Source of the DNA: Deltaproteobacteria bacterium
Lineage (GTDB): Bacteria; JAMCPX01
DNA: 58,820 nt
Reading direction: 5' to 3'
Assembly (NCBI GenBank): GCA_023382265.1
Contig: JAMCPX010000035.1
Location: forward strand, 1-58,820
Shown: positions 9,701 to 17,028 of the stretch, in pieces
Layout of the letters: each line of letters opens with the position of its first letter
How positions within the stretch are numbered: position 1 is the first letter of the stretch
The notes under the pieces: model-generated
Told to the model about the DNA's origin: nothing
The model's input: the letters and a program-made list of their open reading frames with translations, nothing else
Databases searched by the model: none
Position numbers and translations under genes: made by a program

Positions 9701-12179
9701 GTCAAAAGAGCTGAGGAACTTTGATTCAGCCATAAACATGTATCAGGATATCTTAAAAATAAAGCCTTCTGAAACCGATATATACCCTGACATTGAGACA
9801 CTCCTTATAAAAAAAGGTGATCATGCATCACTTGATAAATTCTATGATATTGCAATAAATAATATTTCACAAAATGATACAAGATTTGATTATCTTGTAA
9901 AGCAGGCAGAACTCAGGCTGAATACCTTAAATGATCCGACCGCAGCAATACAGTCTTATGAATCGGCTTATGAGCTTAACAAAACGAAAACCGATATAAT
10001 CGTTAAACTTGCAAGAATAACTGCAAGCCGGAATCTATCAGACAAAGCAATAAGGTATTATAAAGAATCAATCAAATTAAAAGAGCTAACGGATGAATTG
10101 AAGGCTGAGCTTTATTATGAATATGGAAACTTAATTAAAGATAAAGGGAATAATAAGGATGCCCATTCAGCCTTTAAAGAAGCATACAATATCTTATCAT
10201 CAAATATAGACTATAGAATTTCTTACGGCGAATCAGCCTGTTTGATGGGGTTTTACAAAGATGCCTATGACACACTAAAAAATGTCGTATATGCACATGA
10301 GGAAGAGCTAAATAAAGAACAATTGCATAAACTGTATAAAACGCTTTCAAACGCATCACATAAACTCGGCAACATACAGCAGGCTGTAGAATATTTACTT
10401 CGCGCAGTTGACATCGATGATAATGATACAGAAAGCCTTGTGAAACTTGAAGAATTAACAGCAGTACTCGGCAATTTTGAGCTCGAGATAGAGGTACTGA
10501 ATAAACTGTCAAAAATTATCACCAACGTTACAGACAGGGCGCAGATCCTAATAAAGATCGCAAAGATAAAGCACGACAGGCTATTTGATCTCAATGGTGC
10601 TGTACCCTTGCTGAGGGATGCGATGACTGTACTACCCGGTAATATTCAGATCCTCGGTGAGCTTATACAGATTTACCGGGAGATGTCCGATGTTGATAAC
10701 GAGATAGAAATGCTTGAAAAACTCCTTAAAATAGAAACCTCAACCGATGACTCCATAAAGACATGCATGAGACTTGGAGAAATTTATATTGAATTCAAGG
10801 ACGACCTTAATACAGCAAAAAAATATTATCTTGAAGCTTTAAAAAAAGCACCATCTTCCATTACTGTTTTAAAAGGGCTTGGCAAGATATATGAATTACA
10901 GGGCAATTTTTCCGGACTCGCAGAATTGTATCAGAAATTTGTAAAAATCCTGTTACCTAAAGAACCAAAAAATATGCTTCCTTTATTGAAAGAGCTTGGT
11001 GAGTTATACTCAAACAAACTCAATAACATGGAGTTTGCTTTACAGCAGTACCAGACAATCGTGGATATAGAGCCTGCCGATGTAAATGCACACCTATCCA
11101 TTGCCTCAATCCTTTCCAAAAATAAGGCACAACTATCCGATGCGGTAAGAGAATATGCAGTGGTACTAAAATATGCACCGGCAAATATTGATGCAATAAG
11201 ATTTATATCAAAATTTTATGAGCAAAAAAAAGATTTTGACAGGGTATTCCTGTATTACAGTATCCTAAAATTATTCGGTGATGAAAAAGATCTCGAACGA
11301 ATATTTGTGGATGCGAATAAAAATAAACAACCAAAACAGCCTAAAATTCCAATATCGGACGATCTGTTTCATACACACCTTCTCAACATAAAGACCAGGG
11401 GTCCTTTAAAAGATATATTAAATGTATTTCCGGATTCTGCCGATAACTTATTTAAGCCTGATCTGAAGTCTTATGGGGCAGGTAAACAGCAAAGGATAAC
11501 ACAAAAAACATCTTCATGGCAGGAATATGCCGATATGCTTAAAATACTCGGTATAAGTGATATTGATATTTATCATACATCAAGCGGCTCATTTAGGATA
11601 GTAATAGAAAACACAAATCCGCCTTCCCTTATTGTCAACACTGCATATTTAAACAAGCTGTCCCAGCAGGAAAAACTGTTTATACTGATTGAATACCTGA
11701 CCTACATAAAATCAGGCTTTACTCTGCCCTTAAAGCTCGGTAAAGAACGTTTTAATAATTTTATCAATATAATCATAAAAATCATAAATCCATCTATAAG
11801 CCTTCCGCAGGAATCCAATCCTTCTTTTCAAACACTGCTTGAAACTGTGAGTTCCGCACTGTCCAGGAAACAAAAAACAGCCCTTGAAGAGCCTGTAAGA
11901 AAATACCTTAAGATCATGAACCATTACGCGGAGGACTGGTTCAACGGCATAGAGATGACAGGCGTAAGAACTGCTGCTTTTATGATCGGAGATATTGAGC
12001 CTGTATTCTCGGCGATGGTCAAATGGCATGTAGGCGATTTAACCTTGCTTTCTAACAAAGAAAAAAGAAAGGAGACATTTTCATCGTCTGAACTGATGCA
12101 GGATTTTTTACAATTTTACCTTTCGGATAGCCACTTTGTTCTGAGAACCAGACTCGGCATGTCCATACTATCTGTATAG
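6744..12179 (+). CDS. giant TPR protein, 1811 residues
   Basis: This is a soluble scaffold-type protein made almost wholly of tetratricopeptide repeats. About residues 1-1530 are consecutive 34-residue helix pairs with the A..Y...L..dP.n pattern, many in the variant found in long delta-proteobacterial and myxobacterial TPR proteins. About residues 1540-1811 form a separate domain (ILIEYLTYIKSG, VRTAAFMIGDIEPVFSAM, FYLSDSHFVLRTRLGMSI) that I recognise as the C-terminal cap of such proteins. No signal peptide or membrane helix is seen. The start is a GTG with a poor Shine-Dalgarno sequence; a palindrome with TATAAT lies 25 bp upstream. Partners are unknown; a large protein-interaction platform is the likely role. 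Confidence 0.85.
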   Translation: MDNLTYYLEILKLEPGNIPALKGLAEVYKNNKDWENLIDTYKKLFSLSEGNEERIKHLSEVANIYRNQLNQDDQAIEFYFDLLELKPDDQTAIDALIDLLKNRNMLPELNILLEGKSYLKREPSEINSLNEEIISNYLSLGMHEQALSKLESSAEPSLEIVNSIYNLLKEKGFFAEIIEEKEFFIKNLRNNEQLKGLYLTLADMYERLIQDPYESAYNYEMALTVDSENHTEIFNHLKQLYSNLNEPILMIPILLKLRENIEPENRYELDKTIGLSYLSIGERASAIPYLRGILEVSPDNKELLYAILETYITLNSNDDANEIILKLIKVEDDSSKKIPLYNKAIDALREKHNYVEAAQLIKELIELTDDPSYFSLLENTYTENNDYNSLVTFFLDRLRGKEDDAESAKVWANLGNAYLKGFSHYEYAADSYSRALSLDSENQGYIESLLNIYALTENRNEYEQLLLKLKSLTTDTEKKLDIDYKLGELYLSIRDYDRATDIYNSILERVHNDSTSILALERIYREIDDPKSLATALEKKLDITDDRLSTMTELGSILFDKAIDTNKSKDVLWQALELSPDSIDIIHTLKRIYDSTDDYIGYERLYTLLIERADNPKTKADLLVKLGEIEFEKLAKTDSAIVAFDQAVQIEPDNHKANYTLAKLYFNTGSLDIAEPYFRFSITNDIIPENERSEFTYEYAMVLDKIGKYPNALEAYKKAYELNSTDRRYAEAYAYAAYANHDYVTAISALESLLKLPRQEENPSEIYKKLLHSYEAINEFRSASIYLMKLIEKEPMNIDYLKLLESLALKGEDYSLLASTLRKEAELSNNSEEKTAFIIKSAGIFDEKLNQPEQAIKSLEGLVKTELKNLDIYTRLSSLYIKTNNTKELTSTIQKILGFELKDEQRIKYMLELAKIWKDDKQKAIAIYIDILSSYPQNNEAYTSLSNLYEDLKDFNSLSNLYEQRLSIIQLPDEAIRLNKKLASIKSKELRNFDSAINMYQDILKIKPSETDIYPDIETLLIKKGDHASLDKFYDIAINNISQNDTRFDYLVKQAELRLNTLNDPTAAIQSYESAYELNKTKTDIIVKLARITASRNLSDKAIRYYKESIKLKELTDELKAELYYEYGNLIKDKGNNKDAHSAFKEAYNILSSNIDYRISYGESACLMGFYKDAYDTLKNVVYAHEEELNKEQLHKLYKTLSNASHKLGNIQQAVEYLLRAVDIDDNDTESLVKLEELTAVLGNFELEIEVLNKLSKIITNVTDRAQILIKIAKIKHDRLFDLNGAVPLLRDAMTVLPGNIQILGELIQIYREMSDVDNEIEMLEKLLKIETSTDDSIKTCMRLGEIYIEFKDDLNTAKKYYLEALKKAPSSITVLKGLGKIYELQGNFSGLAELYQKFVKILLPKEPKNMLPLLKELGELYSNKLNNMEFALQQYQTIVDIEPADVNAHLSIASILSKNKAQLSDAVREYAVVLKYAPANIDAIRFISKFYEQKKDFDRVFLYYSILKLFGDEKDLERIFVDANKNKQPKQPKIPISDDLFHTHLLNIKTRGPLKDILNVFPDSADNLFKPDLKSYGAGKQQRITQKTSSWQEYADMLKILGISDIDIYHTSSGSFRIVIENTNPPSLIVNTAYLNKLSQQEKLFILIEYLTYIKSGFTLPLKLGKERFNNFINIIIKIINPSISLPQESNPSFQTLLETVSSALSRKQKTALEEPVRKYLKIMNHYAEDWFNGIEMTGVRTAAFMIGDIEPVFSAMVKWHVGDLTLLSNKEKRKETFSSSELMQDFLQFYLSDSHFVLRTRLGMSILSV

Positions 12180-12195
12180 ATAGGCACACTATTGC

Positions 12196-12225
12196 TTGAA
12201 TACTCCTATCTTTTCTATGTAGAAT
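12196..12225 (+). promoter_or_regulatory. promoter of the radical SAM gene
   Basis: TTGAAT (4/6) and TAGAAT (5/6) are spaced 18 nt apart, and the -10 box ends 8 nt before the ATG at 12234. Transcription would start at or just before the start codon. A 17-bp perfect palindrome, AATCATTTTAAATGATT, covers the end of the -10 box and the start codon itself (12223-12239). Confidence 0.5.
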
Positions 12226-12233
12226 CATTTTAA

Positions 12234-13877
12234 ATGATTAAAGAAACAGGTTTTATAAAAAAGGAATGGGGAGCCAGACTTCCTGTTTTGTTAGTGTACC
12301 CGGATACATACAGAACGGGCATGAGTAACCTCGCTGTTCATACCATCTATGAACTGCTGAATAAAATTGACAATATAACCTGCGAAAGATGCTTCTGGAG
12401 AAAAGGAGATAAAAATCCCCTATCAATTGAAAGCAAAAGACGAGTAAGCGATTTTTCTATTATTGCTTTCTCCGTATCGTTTGAAAGCGATTACATAAAC
12501 CTCGTTGATTTTATAAAGGCGTCAAGAATTGAGTTATACTCATCCGATAGAAGGCACGGCCCCTTGGTTATTGCAGGCGGCGCTGCAATAACACTTAATC
12601 CTGAGCCTGTTTCTGAATTTATTGATGCCTGCATTATTGGCGAGGCAGAAGGGCTTTTAGATAGTGTTGCTGAGATCGTATATCACGATATGAAAAATAG
12701 CCTTGACAGAATAGACATTCTCCATGAGCTTGATGAGCTTGAAGGTGTTTACATACCATCTTTTTATAACGTTACACGCGATACAAATGGTAATATTATT
12801 GGAATTAACCACAAATACAAAACAGAGAAAATGGTTAAAAGGCATTTTTCTCCGCCATCCGAATTCTTATCGTCTACAGTGATCTACACAAATGATACTA
12901 CATTCTCAAACATGCATCTAATAGAAGTATCAAAGGGGTGCGGTTATAGATGCAGATTTTGTATATCAGGATACGCCTACCTGCCCCCGAGACACAAGGA
13001 TATAAATATACTGAAAAATAACCTTAAGTCACTGCCTGTGCATGTAAAACGGGTCGGCATTATCAGCCCGATGGTTACAGAATATCCGGATCTGCATGAA
13101 TTGCTTGCATACATACATAAACTTGGTCTCAGGGCATCCATGTCATCTATGCGGGCAGACGCTGTTAATGGACAGGACATGAATAGTGTAGAGTTACAGT
13201 ACGATCAAATGTCTGTTGCAATAGCACCCGAAGCCGGTAATTATAGATTACGCAAAATCATAAACAAATCACTCACCGATGAGCAGATTATTAAGGCTGT
13301 GGAATTGCTGGACAAAGCCGGTATAAAGATATTAAAGCTTTACTTCCTGATAGGGATACCTTCCGAAACAGATCAAGATATTTTTGATATAATAAACTTG
13401 GTATTGCTATTAAAAAGTAAATTGAGATACGGTAAAATTAGTGTGAGTATAAACCCGCTCATACCAAAGCCGCATACCCCGTTTCAGTGGCTGCCTGTCA
13501 TAAACGGAACCGTTTTAAGGCATCGCTTGGATATTATAAAGTCGGGCTTCAAGGGTAAAGGTATAAGAATTGAATGGGAAAAGCATTATATGCTGCAGGC
13601 AATTCTATCAAGAGGCGGCAGGGAATTATCAAAATTCCTTATCCATTTATCAGAACATGATACCTCCGTATCAATGACTATAAAAGATACGGCCATTGAT
13701 CTCGATTATTACCTTTACAGGAAAAGGGATATACACGAGATATTTCCATGGGACTTTATTGATTATGGTTTCACGAAAGGTTTTCTGTATAAAGAATATG
13801 AACTCGGTATGAAGGGCATTCTCACACCAAAGTGCAAGCCCGATGTTTGTAAGCTTTGCGGGATATGTAATACATGA
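12234..13877 (+). CDS. B12-binding-domain radical SAM protein
   Basis: This is a 547-residue radical SAM enzyme. The N-terminal 160 residues form a cobalamin-binding-like Rossmann domain (LLVYPDTYRTGMSNL, VIAGGAAITLNPEP, IIGEAEG), related to the B12-binding half of the TIGR03960-type uncharacterised proteins. The 4Fe-4S motif CGYRCRFC follows near residues 235-242, then the SAM barrel (IAPEAGNYRLRKIINK, IPSETDQD). The extreme C-terminus has CKPDVCKLCGIC, a possible second cluster or zinc site. The reaction is unknown. It overlaps the next gene by ATGA, so it is translationally coupled to the MidA-type methyltransferase. Confidence 0.85.
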   Translation: MIKETGFIKKEWGARLPVLLVYPDTYRTGMSNLAVHTIYELLNKIDNITCERCFWRKGDKNPLSIESKRRVSDFSIIAFSVSFESDYINLVDFIKASRIELYSSDRRHGPLVIAGGAAITLNPEPVSEFIDACIIGEAEGLLDSVAEIVYHDMKNSLDRIDILHELDELEGVYIPSFYNVTRDTNGNIIGINHKYKTEKMVKRHFSPPSEFLSSTVIYTNDTTFSNMHLIEVSKGCGYRCRFCISGYAYLPPRHKDINILKNNLKSLPVHVKRVGIISPMVTEYPDLHELLAYIHKLGLRASMSSMRADAVNGQDMNSVELQYDQMSVAIAPEAGNYRLRKIINKSLTDEQIIKAVELLDKAGIKILKLYFLIGIPSETDQDIFDIINLVLLLKSKLRYGKISVSINPLIPKPHTPFQWLPVINGTVLRHRLDIIKSGFKGKGIRIEWEKHYMLQAILSRGGRELSKFLIHLSEHDTSVSMTIKDTAIDLDYYLYRKRDIHEIFPWDFIDYGFTKGFLYKEYELGMKGILTPKCKPDVCKLCGICNT

Positions 13878-15037
13878 ATGAACTTGAGAGACTTATAAAA
13901 GATTATATAAATAAAAATGGTCCAATCACATTTGAGCAATATATGGAAGAAGCTCTCTATCATCCATCTTTGGGCTATTACACGTCGGGCAAACAAAGAG
14001 TCGGGCCCGAAGGTGATTTTTATACGGCACCCTATGCATCCTCTGTTATGAGTATGATTATCGCAAAACAGATAGCACAGTTTTTTGAGCTGCTTGGCAA
14101 ACCCGATCCGTTCTATGTCGTAGAATTCGGTGCAGGTACAGGCAGGATGGCGGACGATATAATCGAATCATTGATAACGTGGCATAAGGACGTATATGAG
14201 AGGGTGAATTACATCATTGTAGAGACGGGCTCCAATTTTGACATAGAGCATAAAGAAAAAATCAAAGTATTTAAAACACCATCCGTTATAAAGCCTTTTA
14301 CGGGCTGCATAATATCTAATGAGCTGTTTGACGCATTACCCGTTCATATTATAGTTATGAAAGACAGACTTTATGAGGTTTACGTTGATGTGAAGGATGA
14401 CCAATTTGTAGAAGTGCTTGAGCCTGCATCGGATGCAACCTTAGCCCATATTGACAATCTTGGAATAGAGCTTACTCAAGACGTCCGTACAGAAATCAAT
14501 TTAAGAGCCGGCAAAATGCTTGAAACAATGGCTTCAATACTTATGCATGGATACGTTCTTACAATTGACTACGGGTACAACACACTCGATTATTATAGCC
14601 CTGATAGGACTAATGGAACATTGATGTGTTACTATAAGCATCAAGCGGATGATAACCCTTATGAGTTATCGGGAGAAAAAGATTTAACATCACATGTTGA
14701 TTTTACGAACCTTGCAAAAAAAGGGCTTGAATTATCTTTAGAACCGATTGGTTACGTAAGACAGATGGACTTCATTTATGCTCTCGGATATGAAAAATTG
14801 CTGAAAAATTTAAAGGAAGTAATAAATGATCCTGTTGATTACTTCAGACTTACATCAGCATCAAAATTTTTAATCATGCCTGGAACAATGGGAGAAATAT
14901 TTAAAGTCATGCTTCAATATAAAGGCGGTAAAGGGCTGCCCGTCCCATCAGGCTTTACTTATAAAAACATGGTTACACTATTGTTTAAGCAGCATCAGCC
15001 TCCTCTCCGCAAGGAAGGCGGGCATGGTCCGACATGA
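13874..15037 (+). CDS. MidA/NDUFAF7-family SAM methyltransferase
   Basis: This 387-residue protein is of the DUF185 family, whose eukaryotic member NDUFAF7 methylates an arginine in a complex I subunit. Diagnostic features are the N-terminal GPITFEQYMEEALYHPSLGYY, the phosphate-binding GDFYTAPYASSV, the SAM-binding VVEFGAGTGRMADD near residue 80, ISNELFDALPVH, and VLTIDYGY. The start overlaps the upstream stop as ATGA. The last dozen codons (QPPLRKEGGHGPT) look unlike the family and read through a pyrimidine/purine-rich stretch like the cctcccctcggtaaggggag text at 15974, so the true tail may have been replaced by a repeat. The bacterial substrate is not known. Confidence 0.88.
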   Translation: MNELERLIKDYINKNGPITFEQYMEEALYHPSLGYYTSGKQRVGPEGDFYTAPYASSVMSMIIAKQIAQFFELLGKPDPFYVVEFGAGTGRMADDIIESLITWHKDVYERVNYIIVETGSNFDIEHKEKIKVFKTPSVIKPFTGCIISNELFDALPVHIIVMKDRLYEVYVDVKDDQFVEVLEPASDATLAHIDNLGIELTQDVRTEINLRAGKMLETMASILMHGYVLTIDYGYNTLDYYSPDRTNGTLMCYYKHQADDNPYELSGEKDLTSHVDFTNLAKKGLELSLEPIGYVRQMDFIYALGYEKLLKNLKEVINDPVDYFRLTSASKFLIMPGTMGEIFKVMLQYKGGKGLPVPSGFTYKNMVTLLFKQHQPPLRKEGGHGPT

Positions 15038-15086
15038 CAAATCTATAACAACGAAAACACGGATTGAGATTCTTTATAAAATAAAA

Positions 15087-15109
15087 AATGGCGGAGAAAC
15101 CCCGCCATT
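15087..15109 (-). terminator. intrinsic terminator
   Basis: AATGGCGG and CCGCCATT form an 8-bp stem around a 7-nt loop. On the minus strand it is followed by TTTTATTTT, a good U-tract, so it best serves the lipoprotein pseudogene at 15139-15933. It may weakly stop the plus-strand methyltransferase transcript too. Confidence 0.75.
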
Positions 15110-15138
15110 AAACATTTATATCTTCTGTTCCTTAGTCC

Positions 15139-15933
15139 TCATTGCCCAGTGTCAAGCCACATATAATACGGGGCTGATAAACCAGTGTTAGCTCCTGTTA
15201 TGGTGCGGAAAGGTGCAATATCACCGTTTATTGTGCTTGCATTGTTATAGACAGTTATGGAGTTGTTATTTTGGTTAGATATATAGAGCCTATCAGAAGA
15301 TGAATCATACCATATACCGGACGATCTGCTTAATCCAGTGGAAGCGCCTAAAATATTTCTATCCGGGAAAATATTTCCGTTTGCAACACTTGCATTATTA
15401 TAGACACTGATATTACCACCATTGGCTACATACAAATGTTCAGGCGTAAGTGATGCGCTTGTATTAAATGACCATGCGTAATCCTGTGCAAGGCTATTGC
15501 CCTTGGCATCCTGCACACCTGTTGTAAGTGTTACTGTGTAAAGAGCAAATGAGTCAAGTGTATTTGATGGATCAAAATATACTGTTTGTGAGCCTGAATT
15601 GTAAGATATTGTTCCTGTAATCTGGGTACCATGTGTCGATACAATAAAGGTCGTTGCGCTGATACTTGCAGGATTCATTGCCATTGTAAAGGTTGCTCTT
15701 ATTACAATATCCAATGCTGTATTATTATTTCCTGGCGTAGGGCTTACCCATGATACCGAAGGCAGTGTCGGACCTGCCGGACCGGTTGTTCCCGTTGGTC
15801 CCGTTCCACCTGTCTCTCATGCCGGACCTGCTGCACCGTTGACTCCGTTCTTGCCGTTTGATCCGCTGCATCCTGCTATTGTAAACAGGACGGCCATGCT
15901 TAACACTAATATTTTAGTTTTTATATTGTTCAT
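15139..15933 (-). pseudogene. collagen-like Ig/propeller lipoprotein with one in-frame stop
   Basis: The start is ATG with AGGAGG. A signal peptide ends in the lipobox IAGC, then Gly-X-Y triplets (GKNGVNGAAGPA) run into a TGA at 15817-15819 and resume in the same frame (ETGGTGPTGTTGPAGPT). The triplet phase shows that the stop replaces a glycine, consistent with GGA to TGA. After it come a Big_5/SbsA-type Ig domain (MNPASISATTFIV, VQDAKGNSLAQDY) and NHL-like repeats (LYVANGGNISVYNNAS, SDRLYISNQNNNSITVYNNAS). It would be an outer-membrane or surface lipoprotein of 264 residues. One base change kills it, so the loss is recent or is a sequence error. Confidence 0.8.
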
Positions 15934-16073
15934 TGTTTCCTCCTTTTTGTTTTGCAAATTATCCCCTCCACTACCCTCCCCTCGGTAAGGGGAGACTGAT
16001 GGAATTTAACATAACTATCCATATAACATGCGATAAGTCACAGATTGGGAATTTTTGTCATATACTATTTGTT

Positions 16074-16514
16074 TCACTTACAATCGCCAACGCGTTCACC
16101 GGTATAGCGATCAATGACCTTTCTTGTAGTACCATGTTCATGAAAAACAGTGGTCATGGTGCCATTATAGCTTGTGCCGTTGTGATAGGTAAAATCCCCT
16201 GTACTTGTTGCAGGGTGCTTGCCTGTACAAACCATCTTCCAAGTTACATGACTGCCGGAGATCTTGCGGTCTGTCATCTTACAATCTTTGTTCTGCTGGG
16301 GCGTAGTAGGCATTGCCTTGTCTGGATTTGTGATATTCTTTTTATCAAAGCAGGTTGTTATGGTGGTAGGTCTCATCTGAAAAGGCATACCCGGCATGCT
16401 CATGGATGTCGTGATCTTCCACAAGCCCTGCTTCATATTTGCCGGACCGGCCATTGCTATCGCAGAAAGCAGTACCACGAAAATGCCGGTAGTGATTATA
16501 GTTTTTTTATTCAT
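16074..16514 (-). CDS. DUF3617-family periplasmic protein
   Basis: This is a 146-residue secreted protein. A signal peptide (MNKKTIITTGIFVVLLSAIAM) ends at AMA/G, and the mature part opens with the family hallmark GLWKITTSMSMPGMPFQM, followed by conserved cysteines (TCFDKK, DCKMTDRK, MVCTG, GDCK) that likely form disulphides. DUF3617 proteins are common in proteobacteria and have no assigned role. The start is ATG with AGGAG. It sits among the lipoprotein genes and their relics but is itself intact. Confidence 0.85.
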   Translation of the reverse strand: MNKKTIITTGIFVVLLSAIAMAGPANMKQGLWKITTSMSMPGMPFQMRPTTITTCFDKKNITNPDKAMPTTPQQNKDCKMTDRKISGSHVTWKMVCTGKHPATSTGDFTYHNGTSYNGTMTTVFHEHGTTRKVIDRYTGERVGDCK

Positions 16515-16604
16515 TATATTCTCCTTTTTATTTATTTTTTTTTAAGGGGAAGAGCAGATCCATAGGTCTGCCCCTGCTGCTTATTACAGTTCTTCGGTAT
16601 GCCC

Positions 16605-16835
16605 TCAGTGTATCGCATAGAGATGTCCGTCGTCTGATCCTCGTAAACTGTTCCGTCGGCTCCGATTGCAGGGGATGACTCAATGATGCCTCCTGTCGGA
16701 TAATCCCATTTGACTGTGCCATCAGGTTTGATTGCATAGAGATTTCCATTCGAGTCCTCCATTATGACTGAGGGCATAAATATAACCCTGACTGCCATAG
16801 CCGCTATCAGAGGGTACGTAGATGTTACCGACGTG
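16605..16835 (-). pseudogene. relic of a PQQ-like beta-propeller lipoprotein
   Basis: Pieces of propeller blades are readable in three frames: VGNIYVPSDSGYGSQGYIYALS, then NGNLYAIKPDGTVKWDYP and IIESSPAIGADGTVY, then GSDDGHLYAIH and a stop at 16605. At least two frameshifts separate them and there is no start. The blades match those of the intact gene at 17029-18819 and the ending LYAIH matches the broken copy at 57552. This is the 3' end of a third member of the family. Confidence 0.8.
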
Positions 16836-16945
16836 TTCCGCGGTCCCGATAATACTTCCGGGACGGTCCTTTCTGCATCTGTAGATACGGATGATATATG
16901 TCTGCATGATGTCCCCGCTTTCCAATAACTGCCGGCTATGAAGGC

Positions 16946-16972
16946 GGCAGGTGCGAGAACCCCGCACCTGCC
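16946..16972 (-). terminator. strong perfect hairpin after the propeller lipoprotein
   Basis: GGCAGGTGCG and CGCACCTGCC pair perfectly over 10 bp around a 7-nt loop, 57 nt past the stop of the 17029-18819 gene. No T-run follows, so it is either a factor-assisted terminator/3' stabiliser or a repeat element. Its loop (gggttct/agaaccc) resembles that of the terminator at 15087. Confidence 0.5.
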
Positions 16973-17028
16973 TTGTAACGTCCCACCTTCTATTTCTTGC
17001 CGCTTGCTTCCGGCCCGACTCTTTCTTC

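Noticed and set aside
15817-15819. Genetic code with TGA as glycine
   Set aside because: TGA terminates many intact genes in this window, including ATGA-overlap pairs, so a single internal TGA is better read as a mutation.
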